The translations under genes and the position numbers were made by a program. 57,753 nt of DNA, from positions 1 to 57,753 of the forward strand of contig JABWAQ010000009.1 in assembly GCA_013360945.1 (NCBI GenBank), read 5' to 3'. The notes beneath the pieces were generated by a model that saw only the letters and a program-made list of their open reading frames with translations, ran no database searches and was not told where the DNA came from. The stretch is from Candidatus Brocadia sp. (GTDB lineage: Bacteria; Planctomycetota; Brocadiia; Brocadiales; Brocadiaceae). This document shows, piece after piece, positions 1-7,644 of the stretch; within the stretch, counting starts at the first letter, position 1, and each line of letters opens with the position of its first letter.

Positions 1-2
1 AT

Positions 3-794
3 GCCGAATACGGTTATGGCATAGCGGTAGACAGCGCAGGCAATGCCTATGTGACGGGTAACACAGCGTCTTCTGACTTCCCGACGGCAAACGCCTTTGC
101 TGGAAGTCGTAATGGTTATTCAGATGCCTTTGTGACAAAGATAGACGCATCAGGCACAAGCCTTTCCTACTCCACCTACCTGGGAGGAAGTAGTGAGGAT
201 TACGGTTATGGCATAGCGGTAGACAGCGCAGGCAATGCCTATGTGACGGGTAACACAGCGTCTTCTGACTTCCCGACGGAAAACGCCTTTGATGGAAGTT
301 TTGATGGTTTTTACGATGCCTTTGTGACAAAGATAGGCGCAGACGCAACACCTACACCAACACCGAGTCAGACGCCACAGCCGACGCCTTCACCAACGCC
401 TGAGATAACGCCGTCGCCAATACCATCGCCAACCGGGACGCCGACGGCCATTACGCTGACTTACTTCCATGCCAGGGCGGGCAAAGATGGCAGCGTTACC
501 CTGACGTGGCAGACGGCCACAGAGGTCGACAATGCGGGCTTCAATCTCTACCGTTCCGAAAGCAAGGATGGCGCTTATCAGCAAATCAACAACACCCTCA
601 TCCCTGCCCGGGGCAATGCTGTATCTGGCGCTGGCTACAGCTATGTGGACACGCCATCATCCTCAGGCACGTACTATTACAAACTGGAGGACGTTGACTA
701 CTACGGTGTGAGCGCCATGCACGGCCCTGAGAAGGCGAGGGTGAGATCGGATGATGCCACAACAAAGAAGTCAAAGAGGCAGAAACGTAAGTAA
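3..794 (+). CDS. SBBP-repeat secreted protein, 3' part
   Basis: The reading frame is open from the window edge, so the gene starts upstream and only its last 263 codons are seen. They hold a little over two SBBP-type beta-propeller repeats of 64 residues (core GIAVDSAGNAYVTGNT, then DFPT, DAFVTKI and YSTYLGGS). A Thr/Pro-rich linker (TPTPTPSQTPQPTPSPTP) follows, then an Fn3-like C-terminal domain of about 90 residues (VTLTWQTATEVDNAGFNLYR) and a basic tail ending KSKRQKRK. SBBP proteins are usually large, exported and cell-surface associated, and their ligands are mostly unknown. An adhesin or S-layer-like structural role is inference. No termination signal was found after the stop. Confidence 0.8.
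   Translation, partial: AEYGYGIAVDSAGNAYVTGNTASSDFPTANAFAGSRNGYSDAFVTKIDASGTSLSYSTYLGGSSEDYGYGIAVDSAGNAYVTGNTASSDFPTENAFDGSFDGFYDAFVTKIGADATPTPTPSQTPQPTPSPTPEITPSPIPSPTGTPTAITLTYFHARAGKDGSVTLTWQTATEVDNAGFNLYRSESKDGAYQQINNTLIPARGNAVSGAGYSYVDTPSSSGTYYYKLEDVDYYGVSAMHGPEKARVRSDDATTKKSKRQKRK
9..279 (+). repeat. Identical 79-bp direct repeat inside the SBBP gene
   Basis: Bases 9-87 and 201-279 are identical over 79 bp with a 192-bp (64-codon) period. Synonymous sites are not diverged, so the repeat units were duplicated or homogenised recently. Such tracts allow copy-number change by slippage or recombination. Confidence 0.9.
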
Positions 795-865
795 GCTAGA
801 GGCAGGGTAACAGTTCAACCCGCCTCTCGTCCCTCACTGAACGGGAACTGTATATCGCCTGACAG

Positions 866-894
866 CCCTGTCAGGGTTTAAGACCCTGACAGGG
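866..894. repeat. Perfect 12-bp stem palindrome
   Basis: CCCTGTCAGGGT (866-877) is complementary to ACCCTGACAGGG (883-894) around a 5-nt loop. No T-run follows on either strand, so it is not a typical intrinsic terminator. It lies about 70 bp past the SBBP gene and could still stabilise the 3' end of that mRNA. Confidence 0.7.
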
Positions 895-969
895 TACTGA
901 TTGTATGGGAGCGTGGGTGAACTATTACGAGGCCGGAATACATCGGTCAGGGGCATAGGGGTATAGGCT

Positions 970-993
970 GGTGCAATCGTCCACGATTGAACC
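970..993. repeat. GGTTCAATC-family palindrome, copy 1
   Basis: GGTGCAATCG, TCCA, CGATTGAACC: a 10-bp stem with one mismatch. It belongs to a family with copies at 1059-1081, 1941-1992 and 30267-30293 that keeps the GGTTCAATC arms and varies the loop. Confidence 0.7.
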
Positions 994-1058
994 GAAACGT
1001 TTTGCGGGTTTCGTATGCCTGTCATTAATTAAAACGCACAGGCCGATGCCAAATACAA

Positions 1059-1081
1059 GTTTCAATCTGCAAGATTGAACC
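1059..1081. repeat. GGTTCAATC-family palindrome, copy 2
   Basis: GTTTCAATCT, GCA, AGATTGAAC: same arms as the copy at 970 with a different loop-proximal pair (CT/AG instead of CG/CG). The arms change together, so pairing is kept. Confidence 0.65.
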
Positions 1082-1115
1082 AGCAACAGGTATTAAGCGG
1101 AGTGGCTTGAAGGCA

Positions 1116-1140
1116 CATGGACAAACGAGGTTTGACCATG
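1116..1140. repeat. Degenerate CACGGACAAAC-family hairpin
   Basis: CATGGACAAAC, GAG, GTTTGACCATG: an 11-bp stem with one mismatch. It is clearly related to the CACGGACAAA...TTTGTCCGTG hairpins at 1504-1528, 9221-9246 and 43210-43238. Confidence 0.55.
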
Positions 1141-1460
1141 CATCAAAATAATTCACAAGGGTATAAAAACTGCCGGAGGTGTTGCTCCCCACTGTCCCCC
1201 GCTGGCGGGGGATTAAGGGGGTGGAATGGCATAAGTGAAAAATCCGGCAATCGTACACACTGAATATCGATAAGTTTGCTCAGGCAGTTCCTGTGCAATG
1301 ACCGGCAAAACCGTTGCCGCAGGGGGTTCGGAATGAAAACTTGTATTCATGATAAAGGAGTAGTTGGAGCGGTGGATAAATTCAGTCCACCCCCTGCACC
1401 CCCGCCAGCGGGGGACAGAATGGATTTAACCCGCGCGGGAACAGGATGGATTTAACTCGA

Positions 1461-1543
1461 TTGTATAGGAATTTTCATTTTATTTATGCGTGTATCAGGG
1501 TGGCACGGACAAACCCTGTTTGTCCGTGTTCGTCCTTAACTTG
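1461..1543. repeat. About 80-bp dispersed repeat with CACGGACAAA hairpin
   Basis: This segment starts TATAGGAATTTTCATTTTAT and ends in a perfect 10-bp hairpin (CACGGACAAA, CCCTG, TTTGTCCGTG; 1504-1528) followed by CTTAACTTG. The same leader, hairpin and CTAACTTG tail recur at 43168-43245. The hairpin alone recurs at 9221-9246. The conserved leader shows that the mobile unit is larger than the palindrome. Confidence 0.75.
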
Positions 1544-1728
1544 ATTGGGGATACAGGATGGATTTAACCCGAACGGGGGACAGGATGGATTTGACACAAA
1601 CAAGGGATTGGCAGGATTCAAGGGGTTGCCAGGATTATTGATCCCTTAACTTAATTTTGTACGTTGGGTTGAGCAAGGCAAGACCCAACAGATTTTTCTA
1701 AATTTTCTATAGCAGAAAGGAGATAGCA

Positions 1729-1845
1729 ATGGAAGACAGGAAATTGCCCGAATACGAAGCGCCGGAGGTGGTTACTTACACGGAGATATTTGAGAAGCTG
1801 GGACCTGCACATACCGGTTATGTAAAAGGGGATGGCTTATTGTAG
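1729..1845 (+). CDS. 38-aa acidic peptide, possible RiPP precursor
   Basis: A 39-codon ORF starts 8 nt after an excellent Shine-Dalgarno sequence (AGAAAGGAGAT). The peptide begins MEDRKLPEYEAPEVV and continues with TYTEIFEKLGPAHTGY and a short Gly-rich tail (KGDGLL). An aromatic/Pro-Val-Tyr leader ending in LGPA-T-Y resembles precursor peptides of ribosomally made, modified peptides, but this comparison is from memory of family style and no alignment was made. No maturase gene (radical SAM, YcaO, lanthipeptide synthetase) lies within the window nearby, so if it is a precursor it is orphaned or modified in trans. It is the only well-initiated ORF between 800 and 2600. Confidence 0.5.
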   Translation: MEDRKLPEYEAPEVVTYTEIFEKLGPAHTGYVKGDGLL

Positions 1846-1862
1846 AGAGATTTTAGCAGCGC

Positions 1863-1902
1863 GAGGGGTGTCCTGTGCGGTCTTGCCGCAGAGACACCCC
1901 TC
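1863..1902 (+). other. Strong two-part hairpin just after the 38-aa ORF
   Basis: GAGGGGTGTC (1863-1872) pairs with GACACCCCTC (1893-1902), and an inner TGCGG...CCGCA stem lies within the loop. It sits 17 bp past the small ORF's stop. No T-run follows, so it is either a 3' mRNA stabiliser or another repeat copy. Confidence 0.5.
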
Positions 1903-1940
1903 ACAAATTATGCCTTTGACGACTTCTGCGTTGTGGTCAC

Positions 1941-1992
1941 CCTCGCTGGTTCAATCGCCCACCTCGCTGGTTCAATCGTCCTCGATTGAACC
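1941..1992. repeat. Tandem plus palindromic GGTTCAATC copies
   Basis: CCTCGCTGGTTCAATCG occurs twice in tandem (1941 and 1962; 21-bp period). The second copy forms a perfect hairpin, GGTTCAATCG, TCCT, CGATTGAACC (1969-1992). It belongs to the same family as 970, 1059 and 30267. Confidence 0.7.
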
Positions 1993-2616
1993 CTTCACAT
2001 TTGGCTTTTTCATGGCTGAAACCTATGTAAAACCCGTAGTCTGGTTCAAAATATCGACTGCACAAAATGACCCTAATTGGGAGACTATCATTTAAAACAG
2101 CTAATTTTACGGGTTTTTTCACTATTTTTTTAAAATTTGTAACTATTTAGTTCTTTGAAAGATTGCCCCTAGGGGTAAAATGTTTATAGAAAAATGCGAT
2201 ATACAAAATCTTAGCTCCATCGGAGCGACATTTGAAACACAGAAACAACATGCCGCCCCGATGGAGTTTGATTGCGGCGTAATGGTTTGTCTATAAACAT
2301 ATCGCTCCTAACGGAGCTTTTCACGATGGTTTTTCAAAATACTAAACTGTTACAATAATTCTTATTATTTGGTCTAAGTGGTTTTTTCTTGAAATAACCT
2401 ACATTTCAACGTAATATAACCCTCAATGCGGTAAAGCAGCAACCAAATCCCCCTTAAAAAGAGGACAAAAGGTGTTGTAAAATAACCCTGATGGAATGAA
2501 ACGACAAAAAATACCCCCTACATCTCCCTTTACTAAGGGTGATTGCCTTGTCCTGCATTATTTTCTGCTCCTTTTGTAAACCAAAGACTCGCGTAAGTTT
2601 GTTTAAGAAATTCTCT
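1993..2616. other. Gene-free stretch before the ATPase operon
   Basis: No credible gene was found. The stretch holds a repeat block at 2176-2325 and degenerate copies of a CCCCCTTA...TAAGGG repeat near 2450-2540. The region from 2330 to 2420 is AT-rich and could hold the operon promoter, but no clear -35/-10 pair was recognised. Confidence 0.5.
2176..2325. repeat. Repeat block with CTCC-GGAG and TGTTTATAG arms
   Basis: The outer arms TGTTTATAG (2179-2187) and CTATAAACA (about 2292-2300) are inverted. Inside and beyond them are GCTCCATCGGAGCGACA and ATCGCTCCTAACGGAGCT hairpins. The layout suggests nested or fused palindromic elements rather than a gene. Confidence 0.5.
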
Positions 2617-2943
2617 ATGAGTGAACCTCTCATTAAAGAAGTCCTAAAGATCGAGGCTGAAGCTGATCAAATTGTGAGTAACGCCAAACAAAAAGCCGAA
2701 CAAATTATCAACAACATTCATAATGAGACCGGGTCTATTAAAACAAACATCGAGAAGGAATATCACCAAAGACTGGAGACAGTAAAGGCAAGATTTGCAG
2801 ATTTGCAAAAGTCAGAAGAAGATCGGTTGAGAAATGAATTTGAATCGACAAAAAAGAACTTACTCCGGATAGATGATAAGATTGTGGAGGATGCCGTTCA
2901 TTGGGTAGTAAAACATATTTGCGGGGACTCATATGGCCATTGA
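2617..2943 (+). CDS. V/A-type ATPase peripheral stalk subunit G/H
   Basis: This 108-aa, almost wholly helical protein (IEAEADQIVSNAKQKAEQII) has the heptad-rich Ala/Glu/Lys pattern of the V/A-ATPase G (AhaH) stalk subunit. That subunit pairs with E to hold the catalytic head against the membrane motor. The ATG at 2617 was chosen because the 26 in-frame codons upstream are hydrophobic and unlike the family. There is no strong ribosome-binding site. The 3' end overlaps subunit I by 11 bp, implying translational coupling. The identification rests on composition and position as first gene of the operon, so it is less certain than the larger subunits. Confidence 0.75.
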   Translation: MSEPLIKEVLKIEAEADQIVSNAKQKAEQIINNIHNETGSIKTNIEKEYHQRLETVKARFADLQKSEEDRLRNEFESTKKNLLRIDDKIVEDAVHWVVKHICGDSYGH

Positions 2944-4963
2944 TAAGGTTGATAAAGTAACCATTTTGCTGCCGGAAAAGGATTCCCGGTGGTTTCTGAG
3001 CCAACTTTACCATTTGAATATAGTCCATATCGCTGATTCTTGTTCTCAACTTGACAATTCGGCTATTCCATTCTTCCAAAGATTTCCTACCGTAGTTGAT
3101 AATCCAGAGAAGAATATCCATAAATTAAATACCATCCTTTCTATTCTCAAAGGATTTGTCAAAAAAAAGAAAGGCTTTGTTGAAGGTATCTTTCCCATGC
3201 CATTGCAAATTAACCTTGAGGAATTAGATCAAATACTTTCCCGAACAGACATTGAATCACTATTCAGGGAGTGTCAAAGCCAATACGAAACATACCTGAC
3301 CCTTCAAAAAAGGCAGAAACAACTTAAAGAAGAAACGGACAGGCTCGCAGACTTTTTGCCTTTGTCAAATGAACTTACTCTGCTGAGAAATATAAAAAAT
3401 GTCTCTTTCTTCTACTGCCGGATATCCGAGACCCGGTGGAACAGGTTATTAAGAGATACCTTCGCCATTGAATATCTCACGTACCAGATCGTCTCAAAAA
3501 ACGAAAGGAACTTGAAAATCCTTTTTGCATATTTACATAACGACAAAGATGAAGCACTCAAGGTCATTACGAAATTCAATCTGAAGGAGATGCCTTTCCC
3601 GATCCTGCCAGGTAACGTAAAAGACCGTATTGATGAATTGGCCGTGGAAACGTCCAAAATAATTCAGGAACAAGACCGAATTCATCGCCGTTTGCTTGAA
3701 CTATCCAAAGAATGGCGTTCTGTGGAAATACTCATGGGATATTGGGAAAATGAAAAAAACAAGATGATCGCACAGCATCAATGTATTTTGTCTAAAAGGG
3801 TGTTTGTGCTGACCGGATACGTTAAAACAAGAGACAAGTATCGGCTTGATGCATTACTCCATGACGAATTTCCGCAAGCATCCGTTCTTTATGAAGAACC
3901 TTTACCTGAGGAAAAAGTACCTGTCTCCATTACCCTCAATAGATTCTCAAAGCCGGCTCAATTATTAATTAATATGTTTGGATTGCCTAATTATTTTACC
4001 TTCGATCCAACGCCCTTCGCTATGATATCCTTTTTAACCTTATTTGGCCTTTGTTTTGGTGACGTCTTCTATGGGATATTTTTAACAGCCTTCTCTGCAT
4101 GGATGATCAGAAAGTATAAATCGTCCGAAACATTTTCCAACTTTATGAAACTCTTCCTTTACGCCGGTATCAGCACAGTGATCTTTGGTGCCATTACCGG
4201 CGGATGGGCGGGGGATTTATACAACCCGGTGTATTTAGGCGAAAATAACCTTTTGTTAAGAATAAAAACGAAAATCACCCTCTTGGATCCCCTCTCAAAA
4301 CCTGTTATTGCACTCTTGTTTACCATAGGTCTGGGTGTACTCAATCAATTTTTTGGCATCGTACTCAGGATGTATGGGGAATTAAGAAAAAAGAATATTA
4401 TGAACGCCATCTGCGACGGATTATTGTGGCTCATTACGTTACCGGGATTTTTGATCCTGATATCAACTTTTTTTATGGAAACGCCAAGCCACATCATTAA
4501 CGCCGGGAAATACATGGCCATTGTCGGTGCGGTCGGATTGATTGCGACACAAGGCCGTAGTGAAAAGGGGATTATTGGTAAAATTTTCACGGGAATTATT
4601 AGCTTATACGGCATCGTCGGCACCTACGGATGTTCCAGTTTTATCGGAGATACCCTTTCTTATACCCGTGTCCTGGCACTCAGCCTTACAACGACAATTG
4701 TTGGCATGGCATTTAATATCGTAGCGGGATTATTCAATACAGGCACTTTTTTGGGTACGACACTCTTTGCAATCACCCTCGTTTTCGGACATTTGTTTAA
4801 TTTTTTCATGAGTATCCTCAGTGCGTTTATCCATCCGGCACGGTTAATCTTCCTGGAATTTTTCGGAAGATTTTATAAAGGTGATGCCCCAAAATTTCAG
4901 CCTTATGGTTTGGGTAACCAACGGATACAGATCAGAGAAAACGATTCAAAAAAAATATCATAG
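2933..4963 (+). CDS. atpI: V/A-type ATPase subunit I (a-subunit homologue)
   Basis: This 676-aa protein has a long cytoplasmic N-terminal half with coiled-coil stretches (about 100-125 and 225-260). About seven membrane segments follow from residue 355 on. It forms the stator and ion half-channels facing the proteolipid ring. The motif SYTRVLALSL places the essential channel arginine at about R579, matching the family's SYxRLxAL motif. Length and two-part architecture are normal for bacterial V-type subunit I. It overlaps the stalk gene upstream and is 9 bp from subunit K. Confidence 0.93.
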   Translation: MAIDKVDKVTILLPEKDSRWFLSQLYHLNIVHIADSCSQLDNSAIPFFQRFPTVVDNPEKNIHKLNTILSILKGFVKKKKGFVEGIFPMPLQINLEELDQILSRTDIESLFRECQSQYETYLTLQKRQKQLKEETDRLADFLPLSNELTLLRNIKNVSFFYCRISETRWNRLLRDTFAIEYLTYQIVSKNERNLKILFAYLHNDKDEALKVITKFNLKEMPFPILPGNVKDRIDELAVETSKIIQEQDRIHRRLLELSKEWRSVEILMGYWENEKNKMIAQHQCILSKRVFVLTGYVKTRDKYRLDALLHDEFPQASVLYEEPLPEEKVPVSITLNRFSKPAQLLINMFGLPNYFTFDPTPFAMISFLTLFGLCFGDVFYGIFLTAFSAWMIRKYKSSETFSNFMKLFLYAGISTVIFGAITGGWAGDLYNPVYLGENNLLLRIKTKITLLDPLSKPVIALLFTIGLGVLNQFFGIVLRMYGELRKKNIMNAICDGLLWLITLPGFLILISTFFMETPSHIINAGKYMAIVGAVGLIATQGRSEKGIIGKIFTGIISLYGIVGTYGCSSFIGDTLSYTRVLALSLTTTIVGMAFNIVAGLFNTGTFLGTTLFAITLVFGHLFNFFMSILSAFIHPARLIFLEFFGRFYKGDAPKFQPYGLGNQRIQIRENDSKKIS

Positions 4964-4972
4964 GAGTATATC

Positions 4973-5518
4973 ATGCTGGAATTACTGAAATTATATTTCG
5001 TACAAACAGGATTTGGCTGGGCTATCATGGGTGCTGTTCTTGTAGTCACGGTAAGCTGTCTGGGTTCTGCAAAAGCCATCTTGATTACCACATCTCAGGC
5101 GGCCGGCGTCCTGTCTGAAAAGCCTGAACTTTTTGGAAGGACGCTTGTACTCATGGCATTGCCAGGAACCCAGGGCTTCTACGGCTTTATCTGTGCCATT
5201 ATGATTGCCCTTCGCACCGGGATTATTGTTGGAAATATAAATATATCGGCAGCAGTCGGGGGCGCAATCCTCCTCGTTGCGATATGTATGAGCATTGTTG
5301 AATATATAACTGCACTCTTACAAGCTAAGTCTGCAGCGGCTGCCATCAATCTTACCGGTAAACAGCCTGAAGAAGGAGGACGCGCCATTCTGCTCCCCGC
5401 CCTTATTGAAACGTATGCCGTTATCGCCCTGTTGATTTCCATTTTACTCATCACGTGGTTAACGAAAGAAGGTGGTTTTTCTTACACCCCACCAAAACAG
5501 ACTTTATCTAGTTTTTAA
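4973..5518 (+). CDS. atpK: V/A-type ATPase proteolipid K, Na+-type site
   Basis: This 181-aa protein has two fused hairpins (four membrane helices), as in Enterococcus hirae NtpK; single-hairpin c-subunits are about 80 aa. The Na+ ligands known for NtpK can all be placed: L63, T66 and Q67 in LPGTQGFYGF, Q117 in LLQAKSAAAA, and E146 in LIETYAV. The first hairpin has Gln where a second carboxylate could be, so there is one ion site per subunit. The ring therefore probably moves Na+, though this is inference from ligands. An 11-residue C-terminal tail (YTPPKQTLSSF) extends past the last helix. A ribosome-binding site (AGGAG) precedes the ATG. Confidence 0.93.
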   Translation: MLELLKLYFVQTGFGWAIMGAVLVVTVSCLGSAKAILITTSQAAGVLSEKPELFGRTLVLMALPGTQGFYGFICAIMIALRTGIIVGNINISAAVGGAILLVAICMSIVEYITALLQAKSAAAAINLTGKQPEEGGRAILLPALIETYAVIALLISILLITWLTKEGGFSYTPPKQTLSSF

Positions 5519-5546
5519 CAGATATTCTGCTCTAAAAACACCTGGT

Positions 5547-5573
5547 GTAAGGGCGGGGAAACCCTGCCCCTAC
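5547..5573. repeat. GTAGGGGC-family palindrome between K and E genes
   Basis: This 27-bp near-palindrome has the ends GTAAGGGC and GCCCCTAC, a GGGG/CCCT core and two mismatches. It lies in the 73-bp K-E gap. It belongs to a five-copy family (also 7027-7054, 16486-16512, 18774-18801, 27523-27550) that keeps the ends and varies the core. It could act as an mRNA hairpin between the highly expressed ring gene and the stalk gene. Confidence 0.7.
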
Positions 5574-5591
5574 CGTTATAATTTATTATCT

Positions 5592-6224
5592 ATGTCCATC
5601 GACCGGATCCGAAACTACATCCTGGAAAACTCACGGAAAGAGGCCGAACAAATCATCAAAACGGCAGAAGAAAGATTTCGCGTCCAGGTCGAAAAGACGA
5701 AACTCTCGCTGGAGAAACAATATCAGGAAATGCTGCATAACGAGGAAGAACGCCTTAAGGAGGATACGAAAAGGACCTTAATCACATTAAAACGAGAGTA
5801 TAAAATGAAACTGCTGGAAGCTAAAAACAGTGCGATTGCCAATGTTCTGGCGCGAGCAACAGAACGTATACTATCACTTCCTGACAAAAATTATTTGACA
5901 TTGATTGGGAAATGGCTGGCAAACATACCCAACCATCTGGAAGGAGAGTTGTTCGTTAACGCAAGGGATTTGAAACGAATAACCGATGCCTTTATGGATA
6001 CCGTTAATAAAGATCGAAAAGCAAAAATCAGTCTGAGTGCATCTGCTGTTGATATAAAAGGCGGCTTTACTTTAAAGACCGAGCATTACGAAATCGACTA
6101 CACGCTGGATACCATCTTACAAAATCTCCGCACCATGTTAGTACCAAAGTTGGGTGACATTTTACGATTGTCTGATATTGAGTTTGAGGCAATCACAAAT
6201 GAAAAGGCTAAGAATAATAAATGA
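5592..6224 (+). CDS. atpE: V/A-type ATPase subunit E
   Basis: This 210-aa protein has a long charged N-terminal coiled coil (about 1-80; NSRKEAEQIIKTAEERFRVQ) and a C-terminal alpha/beta domain with KISLSASAVDIKGGFTL. That is the E-subunit design, which pairs with G/H in the peripheral stalk. The ATG at 5592 (MSIDRIRNYILENS) was chosen because the upstream in-frame codons run through the palindromic repeat. The gene is followed after 1 bp by the next start, so E and C are translationally coupled. Confidence 0.88.
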   Translation: MSIDRIRNYILENSRKEAEQIIKTAEERFRVQVEKTKLSLEKQYQEMLHNEEERLKEDTKRTLITLKREYKMKLLEAKNSAIANVLARATERILSLPDKNYLTLIGKWLANIPNHLEGELFVNARDLKRITDAFMDTVNKDRKAKISLSASAVDIKGGFTLKTEHYEIDYTLDTILQNLRTMLVPKLGDILRLSDIEFEAITNEKAKNNK

Positions 6225-6225
6225 A

Positions 6226-7311
6226 ATGAAGAAAGAAACATCCCAAAACAATTGGTGTTATCTCTCAGGCCGGATTAATGTACTGGAATGTAATTTACTC
6301 ACTCAGAATTTTTTTGAAAGATTATTGTCCGGCAATGACCTGACAGAAGTTTTATCAATCCTAAATAATACCACTTTAAAAACCTATTTTACCCACGTGA
6401 AACATTTATACGAATTCGAGGCATTGCTTGATGATTATTACTATAACAGGTTATATGAGATACGCTCTTTATCACCGGATAGCATTATCTGTGATTTTTT
6501 TTTGATAAAGAACGACATCATTAATCTGAAGAATTTTATAAAGGCCGCAATACAAGGCCGAAGCATAAAGAAATTCTTGAGGGGATCGATCAACAACGAC
6601 TCATGGAGCGACCTCTGGCAGGGTAAAGCAGTTTCTGTGCCTGAGGTATTCAAGGAATCCATCTCTTTTTTAAAGAAAATCATACCACAGTACAGCCAAA
6701 ACCAAACTTCCTCTTACCTTCTTATGCAAAGGAAAGAATTCAAAAAAGATTCGTTACCGTTTATAATCGATTTGATATGCGATGGCGCTTATTTAAGATA
6801 TAGTGAATATTTTTATAATGAGATACAGGTTGAAATTATTAAACAATACTTGCAGATATACAAACTCGTGAAGGCTCTTGGGGTAATACGGCGTGCAACG
6901 GCTTTAAGTCTCGACACGAAACTCCTGGATCAATACTTTTTGGAAGGATTCGACCAGAACCACGTATTTCGCAAACTCGCCATGAACACAACATGGACAT
7001 CTGGAGAAGCATTGCACGAAGCCTTCGTAGGGGCGTATTGCAATACGCCCCTACGAGACCACCATTTTATACAAATGCTCTCATTGAATTTATTTCCAAA
7101 AATATCCTTTCAATATGAAGTAGTAACTGATAATTATTTATTGGATATAATACGACCCGTAAAGTACATACCCTTTGGACCTGAGCGGGTGTTTGGTTAC
7201 CTTTGCGGCTTTACTACGGAGGTATTTAATCTGAAGCTGGTATTGGGTGGAAAGGTGCAGAGAATAGAAAACAAGCTTCTCAGAGAAAGATTGCGGAAAA
7301 CCTATGTCTAA
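6226..7311 (+). CDS. atpC: V/A-type ATPase subunit C (AC39/d)
   Basis: This 361-aa helical protein resembles the V-type C/AC39 (d) subunit, the socket joining the rotor shaft to the membrane ring. Family-like features are LSGRINVLECNLLTQNFF at the N-terminus, repeated short helical motifs, and a C-terminal PFGPERVFGYLCGFTTEVFN segment followed by LKLVLGGK. The start at 6226, 1 bp past the E stop, fits operon packing; an in-frame ATG at 6199 is possible. A perfect 32-bp palindrome lies inside the frame (7025-7056) and encodes FVGAYCNTPLR, an apparent in-frame insertion near residue 270. The gene overlaps subunit F by 8 bp. Confidence 0.85.
   Translation: MKKETSQNNWCYLSGRINVLECNLLTQNFFERLLSGNDLTEVLSILNNTTLKTYFTHVKHLYEFEALLDDYYYNRLYEIRSLSPDSIICDFFLIKNDIINLKNFIKAAIQGRSIKKFLRGSINNDSWSDLWQGKAVSVPEVFKESISFLKKIIPQYSQNQTSSYLLMQRKEFKKDSLPFIIDLICDGAYLRYSEYFYNEIQVEIIKQYLQIYKLVKALGVIRRATALSLDTKLLDQYFLEGFDQNHVFRKLAMNTTWTSGEALHEAFVGAYCNTPLRDHHFIQMLSLNLFPKISFQYEVVTDNYLLDIIRPVKYIPFGPERVFGYLCGFTTEVFNLKLVLGGKVQRIENKLLRERLRKTYV
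7025..7056. repeat. Perfect 32-bp palindrome inside the C-subunit gene
   Basis: Bases 7025-7040 and 7041-7056 are exact reverse complements with no loop. The core 28 bp (7027-7054) has the family ends GTAGGGGC and GCCCCTAC. The frame stays open through it, so the palindrome is translated. It probably inserted in multiples of three, or the flanking sequence was adjusted. Confidence 0.95.
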
Positions 7312-7624
7312 AATCGTTATCATTGGTGAGAAGGCGGATATCCTGCCCTACCAAAGTATAGGGGTTGAGATTGAACCTGTTAACACAATCGAGGAGACTG
7401 TTAATGTTCTGAAGAAAACTGTTCAGGACTCTTCGGTAGGCATTATCTTAATCACAGAAAATATGGCAGAACAATGCCTTGATACCATCACCGAGATGAG
7501 AAATAAAACGGCCAGGGCGATTACCATTATTCCTACTCAACAAGGAAGCAGACACATCAGTACAATGGAACTCAATAAAGAGGTTGGACGGGCTGTGGGG
7601 ATGGATATCTTGGGAAAGAAATAA
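7304..7624 (+). CDS. atpF: V/A-type ATPase subunit F
   Basis: This 106-aa protein is of normal family length. It starts with a Rossmann-like strand and loop (MSKIVIIGEKADILPYQSIG) and has a GIILITENMAEQC strand, both typical of V-type subunit F. F sits with D in the central rotor and modulates ATPase activity. The gene overlaps C by 8 bp and is followed 20 bp later by the ParA-like gene. Confidence 0.9.
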   Translation: MSKIVIIGEKADILPYQSIGVEIEPVNTIEETVNVLKKTVQDSSVGIILITENMAEQCLDTITEMRNKTARAITIIPTQQGSRHISTMELNKEVGRAVGMDILGKK

Positions 7625-7644
7625 CCAAAAAGGAGTATACGTCC

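Larger units (their letters stand above)
795..1728. other. Gene-free stretch filled with small palindromic repeats
   Basis: No credible gene lies here. The stretch holds several dispersed palindromes listed separately. It also has two GC-rich hairpins built on CCCCGC-TG-GCGGGG (about 1197-1210 and 1400-1418) and a degenerate motif, ACAGGATGGATTTAAC, repeated about four times between 1424 and 1590. A TTGGGTT...ACCCAAC hairpin occurs near 1663-1690. It looks like a landing zone for repeat accretion. Confidence 0.7.

Noticed and set aside
866-894. Hairpin after the SBBP gene as an intrinsic terminator
   Set aside because: No T-run follows on either strand, and it looks like one of the many repeat palindromes.
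834-1258. Minus-strand open frames of 63 and 77 codons
   Set aside because: They lie over palindromic repeats, have no ribosome-binding site and show no protein-like composition.
1941-1992. Tandem GGTTCAATC units as a CRISPR array or tRNA T-arms
   Set aside because: Only two tandem units, no regular spacers, and the T-loop-like bases are part of a palindrome without the rest of a tRNA.
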